DNA of 64,000 nucleotides from Bombyx mori. Its lineage: Eukaryota > Arthropoda > Insecta > Lepidoptera > Bombycidae. The first letter of the stretch is position 1. Each line of letters opens with the position of its first letter. Shown here piece by piece: positions 29,853 to 37,954 of the stretch. The position numbers were made by a program, and so were the translations under genes. The notes below the pieces were generated by a model. The model was not told the DNA's origin and ran no database searches. It saw only the letters and a program-made list of their open reading frames with translations. The stretch is taken from NCBI RefSeq assembly GCF_030269925.1, contig NC_085132.1, forward strand, positions 1,200,501 through 1,264,500. Direction: 5' to 3'.

Positions 29853-30230
29853 GCCATTGCATAGCTTTTATCGCGGACCTTGAGCGCGGCGACCGAATCA
29901 TGAAATTCCGTAACGAAAAAAACCTTACACCCCTCACTCCGCCTACCATGTAGCTCGCGTTCAACACATTCACACGTTGCGCTTGTGTAGTGTTTGTTAA
30001 TAAGCGCGTGGCGTGACGTCACACTGCATGCGCATCATGAAAAGTCTGCCCGTCTCTCTCTCACGCGGTCTAGCTTATGAGTGTGAAGGGGACAGTTAAG
30101 GTTCTGCTTTTATTGATGTTTAATATAGCGTGGTCTTATTTTATTATAGTTTTAATATTAAATTATCATTGTCTAATTATAATTGCATGCTATGCAATAG
30201 CTTCACCGCGGCAGTTCCCGAGTGCCACAC
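29853..30230 (+). repeat. large inverted repeat, left arm
   Basis: Runs from GCCATTGCATAGCTTTTATC to CGAGTGCCACACC. Its reverse complement is at 33381-33767. Contains a TGACGTCA and CATGCGCATCATGAAAAG. A 77-codon ORF on it (30077-30310) looks like chance. Confidence 0.8.
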
Positions 30231-30665
30231 CTTTTTTTTTATATTTCATTAATATTCTCTTAGCTCGTGTTCTCCGTAGCCACTCGAGTGATCTTCAAAG
30301 ACCGCTTTAGTTTACACGCGTAGCATACAATGCGTATGTAGTTTCCGACTTCCGTCTCTGGCTTAAGACGAAGACGTTTGTCCGAATACGGTATTAGCGA
30401 CGTTTCAGTCGGTGAGAAACATTCACGGAATAACAAATGAACACCTTGAGACAGTACGATATCAAATGTAATCAAATCTTAGTTATATAATTTTATTTTT
30501 ATTTTTGTTGTTAATGCACTGTCGATTGCATTTATAATTGAGGTGACATCTGCCATGAACTTTTGTCAATTGTTTAATGTTTTGTATCGATGATCACTTT
30601 GTTGATGCAACTTAATGAATAAATAAATAAATTGCGGGTAACGTTTACAATGGTAATGTTTTGGA

Positions 30666-30909
30666 TTTTTTTTTCTTTCTTAGATGGGTGGACGAGCTCA
30701 CAGCCCACCCGATGTTAAGTGGTTACTGGAGCCCATAGACATCTACAACGTAAATACGCCACCCACCTTGAGATAATAGATGTTCTAAGGTCTCAGTATA
30801 GTTACAACGGCTGCCCAACCCTTCAAGCCGAAACGCATTACTGCTTCACAGCAGAAAAAGTCTGGGTGGGGGTACCCGTGCGGACTCACATGAGGTCCTA
30901 CCACCAGTA
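30666..30909 (-). repeat. Bm1 SINE body
   Basis: Antisense body ending CCTACCACCAGTAA. It is followed within a few bases by an LTR fragment. Confidence 0.9.
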
Positions 30910-30914
30910 AAACT

Positions 30915-31053
30915 TGTGAGGAATGTTCTCGATAATTCTAGGGATCTCGTATCGACTATAAAAGCGTTGCAGTGATGGCGCGCAGTCAGTCAATAGAGTT
31001 CTAATTTGTACTTCGGTGGAATTTTTATTTATCTCGAACCCCAGCGCGTAACA
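30915..31053 (+). mobile_element. solo LTR fragment (TGTTACGC family), 3' part
   Basis: GAATGTTCTCGATAATTCTA, the TATA-like GACTATAAAAGCGTTGCAG, then CGAACCCCAGCGCGTAACA. It matches the reverse complement of the LTRs at 1343 and 51966. The left end is missing and about 110 bp are deleted inside. Confidence 0.7.
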
Positions 31054-31502
31054 ATATCCAATGAATTCATATAAAAGATTGTTAATACTGTTGAACGATG
31101 AGATCATCACTATCGCGCGCAAGGATACGACGCCAGGATAAATAAATAAATAAAAGGGGACATTAAAATTTAGTTTTGCGCCGTATTTCAGTTATCGGTT
31201 AGGCGAAAGAGGACAGCCTATGTATAATTCAGATGGAACATGCTGTATTTCATTGTACCTCCCTCGAGGTCGTCAAGGAAAAAATATATACCGCGCTATT
31301 ATTGTTGGTAAAAAGGCGAAAATAAAAGTGGATTCTGTTGGGTTTTTTTTTTTAATGTTCTTTCTCGAATAACGCCTTGAAGCTGTCTAGGGTTTTATGA
31401 GTTGTGTGTTTTCGGCATGCGTAAATGGAATGAACGAGCGTAAAGACCGTTTAGTTTTAAGTTCGACTTGGACGCCGTGGCGTGGATATTGTCGCCCGAA
31501 TT
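31054..31502. other. unassigned span
   Basis: No gene or repeat recognised. Confidence 0.4.
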
Positions 31503-31748
31503 AAGGTGGTTGGAGCTCTTGTGAGTTCGCGCGGGTAGGTACCACCGCCATGCCTATTTCTGCCGTGATGCAGTAATGCGTTTCGGTTTGAAGGGTGGGG
31601 CAGCTGTTGTAACTATACTGAGACCTTAGAACTGATATCTCAAGGTCAGTGATGCATTTACATCGTAGATGTCTATGGGCTCCAGTAACAATTTAACACC
31701 AGGTAGGTTGTGAGCTCGTCCACCCATCTAAGCAATAAAAAATAAAAA
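31503..31748 (+). repeat. Bm1 SINE body
   Basis: Sense body from GGTGGTTGGAGCTCTTGTGA to AAGCAATAAAAAATAAAAAA. Confidence 0.9.
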
Positions 31749-33102
31749 ACGCGAATTCAAAGTCTCACCTGTATTGTAAAGCCGATGTCAAATTCTTCTG
31801 GCAAGGCAGGATTGTGGTCAGAATACCAGTAAATCCATACTTATAGATGGGGTAATATTTTAGTAGCATCAATGAAAGCGAAAAGTTTTTCAAAATTAGT
31901 CGTGCTTCATATTTATTTATTTATTTGGGAAACAAACAGTACAATACAAACATATAATATTTTAAAAAAAAATTAGCTAAAACAATAACCAAATATGTTT
32001 CCACAATAAAAATCACATATAAGTAGAAAGTGAACAAGAAGAGAAATTTAGAAATTTAAATTACAAAAAAACAAAAGCAACACAATACGCACATATTATT
32101 TTATACATCAACTATGCTACTTATCGGGCTAACCTTATAAAAGTTTTAAAATAGCTTTTCTATATGCTACAAGTGAGAAGCAAAAGATGTCAGCATTAGA
32201 GAACTTAGCATCATACAACCTACAAGATCTACGGACGAAAGAGTTAGAAGCATATTTCGTTCGAGCCGTGGACATGTGGAAAGTCTGTTTAGAACACGCG
32301 GAAATACGACTACATTTAAATGAAATTTTGGAAAGAAGATAGCTAGAATCAATCTCGTTATTTATTATTTTATATAAAAAACATTTGATCCCTCAGTAGC
32401 CTACGATCGACTAGAGAGACAAATTCTGTCGGTTCTGGAGAGTTAAAGCGACGACAATGGTATAAAAGATGCTTAAAAAACTTTTTTTGGACTCTTTCTA
32501 GTCGCTGAATATAAATATATAAATATATAGTATATAGTAGGTATAGCGCGCAGAATGTGGTCAGCTTCGAAAAAAATGCACATGAATTGTGACTTAATTT
32601 GCTTGAAAATTAAACTGATCTTGGGATAGTTTTCGATTTTCTTTACGTAAATGATCGATAGGAAAACCGATCACGCTGAACCCTAGTTAAAATGAACCGA
32701 ACTGTTTATTTGATGGATTGAATACCGGCTATTCATAGATCTCTAGCGTAATCAGTAAATAGACGTTATCTTGTGATGGATCGTATAAATAATTTGGCAG
32801 TCAGAAATACGTGCCATCAAGATCTCATTAACGGAATGTACTGTCGGAACTATTACACGCACGATTAGTATCTATACGATTCTGAAGTGATACATATTGA
32901 AGGTGGTGTTAATGATTTTTGTGATCGCTGCTACCAAGGATCTAAGGAGAATGTTCTAGAACGTGTTTCAGAACAAATAAACCAGTCCGGGAATATTAGG
33001 CCCTACCTCGTACATATAAATATATATATACTGCATGATCGCACTAGTCGGTTATCCCGACTGTTCAAATCAGAACGTGGCACGTGTTTCGCGGTAGATA
33101 TA
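31749..33102. other. span with a possible LINE tail
   Basis: 31915-32345 has a TTTATTTATTTATTT start and a minus-strand open frame (32167-32352). It resembles the antisense 3' region of a decayed LINE, but I cannot name it. The rest (32350-33102) shows nothing recognised. Confidence 0.35.
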
Positions 33103-33124
33103 ATCATCATCATCATCATCATCA
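33103..33124. repeat. (ATC)n microsatellite
   Basis: Seven ATC units. On the minus strand this is the (GAT)n tail directly after the stop of the LINE remnant at 33122. Confidence 0.85.
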
Positions 33125-33310
33125 GCCTTTATCTGCCCACTGCTGGACATAGGCCTTCCCCAATGCCTTCCACATAATGCGGTCCTCCGCCTTCCGCATC
33201 CAACGACTTCCCGCCGTGCGCACTAAGTCGTCAGTCCACCTGGTTGGAGGACGCCCCACTCTCCTGGTACCCATCCGTGGCCTCCATTCGAGGACTTTCC
33301 TCCCCCAACT
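33122..33310 (-). pseudogene. LINE ORF2 C-terminal fragment with (GAT)n tail
   Basis: Minus-strand translation WGRKVLEWRPRMGTRRVGRP, then PTRWTDDLVRTAGSRWMRKA and EDRIMWKALGKAYVQQWADKG-stop. This is the end of a LINE endonuclease-RT protein (RRVGRPPTRWTDDL...WMRxAEDRxxW...EAYVQQW). It keeps its natural stop and 3' simple-repeat tail. It is 5'-truncated at about 33310. Confidence 0.75.
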
Positions 33311-33380
33311 GGTAAATATAAACTGATAGTATCCATAAGTATGGGTTTTGAAGATGCCGTGGACCAGAAAAAAAAAACAC

Positions 33381-33767
33381 GTGTGGCACTCGGGGACTGC
33401 CGCCGTAAAGCTAGTATTTTTTATCAACTTACGCATTTATAATTAGACAGTAATAATTTAATATTAATATTAAAATAAGACTACGCTATATTTATAAAAA
33501 TTCACAAAAATAAAACATTAACTGTCCCCTTCACACTCATAAGCTAGACCGCGCGAGAGAGAGATGGGCATACTTTTCATGATGCGCATGCAGTGCGACG
33601 TCACACCGCGCCCTTATTCACAAACACTACACAAGCGCAACATATGCATGTGTTGAACGCGAGCTACATGGTAGGCGGATGTGGGGGGCGTTAGGTTTTA
33701 TTTTCGTTACGGAATTTCTTGATTCGGTCGCCGTGTTCAAAGCCCGCGATAAAAGCTACGCAATAGC
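33381..33767 (-). repeat. large inverted repeat, right arm
   Basis: Reverse complement of 29853-30230, about 85-90 percent similar by eye. It starts GTGTGGCACTCGGGGACTGC and ends TAAAAGCTACGCAATAGC. The arms are separated by about 3.15 kb that includes a Bm1, LTR and LINE fragments. Confidence 0.8.
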
Positions 33768-34031
33768 ATAACAGTATACTATTTTATTAACATTAGGGAG
33801 GCATACAACAAAGGGAAGATCTTCCACCGAGCTGGTGATGTTGCTTGGTAGACCGACGATCCGAACGTTGTTGTTCGGAACTTGTATTTAAGTAAGCTCA
33901 TCTTGAAAATGTCGCTATAGAAATTTAGGTATCTGTCAAATATCTTGTGTTCTAAGCTGCTATGGGTAGATATTTGATTATTGTCCCATGTACTGTGGTG
34001 TAAATAAATAATATTATAATACTAGAACAAG

Positions 34032-34103
34032 TGAAGGGAGTTTCTTGGAATCAGAAGATTCCAGGTTCGAATCCCGGCAGGGTCGCCATGAAGGGAGTTT
34101 CTT
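34032..34103. mobile_element. retro-copied tRNA-Arg 3' half with CCA, between direct repeats
   Basis: TGAAGGGAGTTTCTTG occurs at 34032-34047 and 34088-34103. Between them are 40 bp that read as a tRNA 3' half: GAATCAGAAGATTCCAGG, T-arm GGTTCGAATCCCGG, acceptor strand CAGGGTCG, then CCA. The order matches tRNA-Arg(TCG) from the anticodon loop on. CCA is not encoded in eukaryotic tRNA genes, so the sequence came from a mature tRNA. Not a functional tRNA gene. Confidence 0.6.
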
Positions 34104-34197
34104 GTTCGAATGAAAACAACTGACTTCTCCGAGTGTTGGTTTAATACTCCTTTATTATTACGAATTACATGGCTTATATGTACAACACTACACACGC
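34088..34197 (-). mobile_element. possible LTR 3' part (R-U5)
   Basis: On the minus strand, ATAATAAAGGAGTATTAAACC (poly(A)-signal-like) leads to AGAAACTCCCTTCA, ending in CA directly before TGGCGACCCTGCCGGGATTC. That last string is also what a tRNA-Arg primer-binding site would look like. The LTR 5' end was not found. Confidence 0.35.
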
Positions 34198-34671
34198 CTT
34201 TTTTTCTGTTCTCAGATGGATGAATATTTAAAAAAACCTATATTTAAAATAATAAAAAAATCTAATATTTAAAAAAAAAAAAAAGACGCCCGATAAGTTT
34301 CTTGCCAATTCTTCTCAGGACGGAGGCTAATTCTTGTGAATTGGCGGTAATTCTTTTGACGTTCAACAAGTATGTACTTTCATTTATGTTGAATAAAACT
34401 TTTTTGATTTGATTTGATTTGATTTGGATAGACGAAGCTCAAGGCTCACCTGGTGTTAAGTGCTTACTTGATATCAAAAAGTACATAGCTATGCACGTCA
34501 GTCTCTGGTACCCACAACAAAGGCAATTCTAATTTGAGTTCGAATGGCTGTGCGTGGTTTGTTCTCAATTCCAAACTATTAAAAAGGGAATCACGTTACA
34601 GTTTTTCTAGAACGCTTTACGAACGATGCTTGAAGACAAAAAACTTCAGAGGTGTCAAGGGACACCCGTAT
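34198..34671. other. unassigned span
   Basis: Poly(A) runs near 34259-34273 and a (TTTGA)n run at about 34402-34425. TTGCCAATTCTTCTCAGGAC also occurs in reverse near 13010, so a dispersed repeat is likely. No gene. Confidence 0.4.
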
Positions 34672-34980
34672 GGAACGAAGTTCCTTTCGATTAATTAGTG
34701 AAGGAATTGTAATTTTTTTTTTTAAGGTATAATAATAAATTACGGCATTATGAAGAAGAAAAAGCCAATAAATACTATGAACTAAATTACTATTGTTGAA
34801 ACGCTATCTCGAGAAACTGTACTCATTACGCGGACCAATCGGATACGAGCAATGTCACGCGATAAGCGCCTACACGTTGATTGGTCAGAATGACGGATCT
34901 AAAAAGTGTCGTGACAACTTTTCGTAAGAATTTTTTCCGTCTAGCCCCCTTTCACAACGCGCGATAAGGAACTTCGTTCC
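34672..34980. mobile_element. MITE-like element bounded by GGAACGAAGTTCC repeats, copy 2
   Basis: GGAACGAAGTTCCTT at the left and its reverse complement at 34966-34980 enclose about 309 bp without coding potential. Same ends as 13641-13996; the internal sequences differ. Confidence 0.45.
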
Positions 34981-35216
34981 AATTATTTTAAAGTGTCACA
35001 CAATGCCGTTAGGTTTCTGCAGCGCTGCATCTACTGTCGTGCTTACGTCACCGAGAGTTAGCGATTTCAATGGAGCCGTTATCTCTGAAACTTACAATGG
35101 TTACGTTACATTTTGTAATAAAGGGAACTGAGACACGTGCATTCGATTTTATTTGAACTAGTTTTCGTCAAATGATCGCAATTTACGATAGTCAGTGATA
35201 CCCTGAGATTTTATTT

Positions 35217-35450
35217 TTTATTTTTTGTAGGCCGACGATCATACGGCTAACCTGATGGTAAGTGGTCACCGTCGCTCATGGACGTCAGCAATGCCAGGGG
35301 CAGAGCCAAGCCGCTGCCTACCATTAAGTACTCTCCGCAAGCCTCGTTTGAAGGACATGTCATAGCGCTCGGAAAACACCGTGGAGGGGAGTTCATTCCA
35401 AAGCCGGTTTGAAAGATGGTACTGAAATGAATTGGATTCATTTTGACAAC
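35217..35450 (-). repeat. family B SINE-like repeat, long copy
   Basis: TTGTAGGCCGACGATCATAC, CAGAGCCAAGCCGCTGCCTA, ACACCGTGGAGGGGAGTTCA. The poly(T) start on + implies a minus-strand sense with an A-rich tail. Other copies are at 55847 and 57491. Confidence 0.7.
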
Positions 35451-35962
35451 TACACCTTTATTTAAAAAAAAAGAAGAAATATTTTCGCGCTATTTATTTA
35501 ATTTAAAGGACGCGCTTAGCATCAGGTAGACTGTGAGTTTGTTCATCGGTATAATGTGAATTTAAAAAAAAAAGTCATCGTTGGTGGCTAAATAGAAAAA
35601 ACGAAAAATATTGGCAAAAAGAGGAGAAAATGGTATGGTTACAGTACCCGACGATAAATACTACACATCAGCTTTTGGAAAGAGACAAATAGCAAATTTT
35701 AGTTCCGTAGAGCGCTGTCTCTGTCGCACACTAGGTGACCTTCAATAGGTCGAAGTGCAGTATTTATCGCCGGGTACTGTACCTGTTTTTTATTTACCTT
35801 TTTCCTATATTATATTTGGTTATGTTATATGTATGACGGAAAATCTGGGGCCATCTGTTTTTAAAAACGATGACTATTTTGATGATTTAACTAGTCTTAG
35901 TTAAGTAAATAGCAGTACTGCATCTATAAGTATAACACTCGTAGTAGTACTATACTTACTTT
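35451..35962. other. unassigned span
   Basis: CAGTACCCGACGATAAATACTAC near 35642 and its near reverse complement at 35756-35781 bound about 140 bp, a possible small MITE. No gene. Confidence 0.35.
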
Positions 35963-36208
35963 ACTAGTGGTAGGACCTCTAGTGAGTCCGCACGGGTAGG
36001 TACCACCACCCCGCCTATTTCTGCCGTGAAGCAGTGATGCGTTTCGGTTTGAAGGGTGGGGCAGCCGTTGTAACTATACTGAGACCTTGGAACTTATATT
36101 TCAAGGTGGGTGGCGCATTTACGTTGTAGATGTCTATGGGCTCCAGTAACCACTTAACACCAGGTGGGGTGTGAGCTCGTCCAACCATCTCAGCAATAAA
36201 TAAATAAA
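35963..36208 (+). repeat. Bm1 SINE body
   Basis: Sense body from TACTAGTGGTAGGACCTCTA to CAGCAATAAATAAATAAAA. Confidence 0.9.
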
Positions 36209-36657
36209 AGTATTAGTACAGCAGGAAAGTTGGTTAACTCACAAGGTCCTTGCTGTGCTTTCGCGAGATATGTCCGGTCTAGGGTGAATTGGGAAAACGC
36301 ATTGATAGGTACCAAGCTGCCTATTTTTAACTCGAAGCATGCATGAATACAATTGAGTTTCGACCTAATGTCAGGAGGGCTGTGAGCACGCTTAAGAATG
36401 GACGATAATAAAAAAAAGTTTCTAACATATAATATAATACCTATTCATTATAAATCGGCCGCAGAATTATTGCCGTAAAATAATTGAAATTGAGTCCATA
36501 CTTAATGAGATCGATGAGGCAATAATGTATCTGCGATTGGTTTCTCTCGGTCACTAACAAAAGCTTTCGGCAATTGGATGAAATTTTCGTGGGCTCACAT
36601 TCATTTAAATCAAGAATTGGAAATGAGATTTTACAAAAAAATAATCTCTGTCTGTTT
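36209..36657. other. unassigned span
   Basis: 36210-36400 has a faint resemblance to Bm1 (GGTACCAAGCTGCCTATTTT, AGGAGGGCTGTGAGC), perhaps an ancient relative. Nothing else recognised. Confidence 0.35.
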
Positions 36658-36930
36658 TTTTTTCCCTACCTATGTTGATAGCCTTGAGAGGCTATTTCAG
36701 CTTCACCCTAACGCTTGTAGGTGAGCTCACGGGACTCAAACCGGAGAGTTGCTAACACTGACCCTAGCAAGACCAGTGCTTCGCAGAATCTACCACCGGA
36801 TCGGAAACGCGACCCATTGAGAAGATCCGGCGAGAAGCTCAGTGGGATGTGTCTATGGGCTAATTTGCTCGTCGAGCCCTTCATCACAAGCGACGGGTTC
36901 GACGAGGACGGTGACCGGTGCTTGTGGTGC
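36658..36930 (+). repeat. family A dispersed repeat, long copy
   Basis: All blocks present: GATAGCCTTGAGAGGCTATT, GTAGGTGAGCTCACGGGACT, GTGCTTCGCAGAATCTACCA, AGCTCAGTGGGATGTGTCTA, TCGTCGAGCCCTTCATCACA. A 99-codon ORF here (36721-37020) is part of the repeat. Confidence 0.7.
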
Positions 36931-37039
36931 CTAAAAGCACCGTTAGTGGATCAGGCTCTGTCTGTGATTGAGGTACCTATGTATAGTTTTGTAGATGTGT
37001 ATGGTAAAACAGAAGAGTAGTAGCAGTAGGAATAGGCAG

Positions 37040-37117
37040 GTTTTTTTTTAATTGCTTAGATTGGTGGACGAGCTCACAGCCAACCTGGTGTTAAGTGGTT
37101 ACTGGAGCCCATAGACA
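37040..37117 (-). repeat. Bm1 SINE, part 1 (split by element 2)
   Basis: Antisense Bm1 from poly(T) to TGGAGCCCATAGACA, interrupted by element 2 and resumed at 44221. Confidence 0.95.
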
Positions 37118-37954
37118 CCCGGGATCTGGACGAGGCCCACAGCACGCAATGATTGCGTGCTGTGGGCCTCGTCTGCGAGGGAGGCTGGACTTCCACCGGG
37201 CGCGTCCGTAGGTGGCGGATCACGGGATCCTCTGGGCGACATTCCCAGAGGTATCGTCCGATCTTTTTCGTTGCAAGGATTCTGTGGGTGTAGGTCCTAG
37301 GTTTAGGATTAGGTTTAGATGCAGTTTGAAGTCCTAGGTGTAGGATTAGGTATAGGTTTAGGTTTAGGATAGCTTAGTTAGGCTTTGCAACGAAAGAGAT
37401 CGGATGACGCGGACCAAACCAGCACTAGGAAGAGCGGAAGGACTGCGCCCTCCACACTCTTCACTAAGTGAAGAGTGCTCCTTCTGGAGAACGCAGCTTC
37501 CGATGGCACCGGTTCGCCGGCGTGCCGTGAGCGGTGGCACCCTGTGCCCCATTGTGGTGAAAGTGAGCTGGCGTTGCATTTCTGCGACTGCTTGCCGCTG
37601 GTTGCCATGTCCCCGGCTTCGGCTACAGGGGAACGCCCCCCAGATATGGGAGGCACCGGTTCGCCGGCGTGGCTCCGTGGTTGCTCGTATCGAGCGTCGG
37701 GCGGTTGTCTGCTGGGTTGCCCTGTGCACTCGGTAGCCTTCCGGCCAACCCGTAATCCCCACTGGGTGGGGGACGGTGGCCGCTGCCGTAAGGCATGGGG
37801 TCGCGAGGACGTAAACCTCTATAAAAAATGCCCCAATCCTAAGCTCCGATGCCCGGCGATGGGATGAATGGCTGGAGGGAGTCCAGTCCCGAGGGCATCA
37901 CCTGATCCCAGGGGACCTCACCCCTGGTTAAATAAGAAAGGACAATTATGAATA
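37118..37954 (+). other. 5' UTR of element 2
   Basis: Contains a perfect 22-bp hairpin at 37129-37173, two arrays of NNTAGG hexamers (37289-37318 and 37329-37375), an 11-bp hairpin at 37457-37479, and a direct repeat GGCACCGGTTCGCCGGCGTG at about 37505 and 37650. A six-codon upstream ORF (ATG at 37948) overlaps the ORF1 start out of frame. Confidence 0.75.

Noticed and set aside
34048..34087. Functional tRNA gene
   Set aside because: Only the 3' half is present, CCA is encoded, and the D-arm and 5' acceptor strand are missing.
37289..37375. True telomeric (TTAGG)n tract
   Set aside because: The period is six, the units are degenerate, and the tract is inside a retrotransposon 5' UTR.
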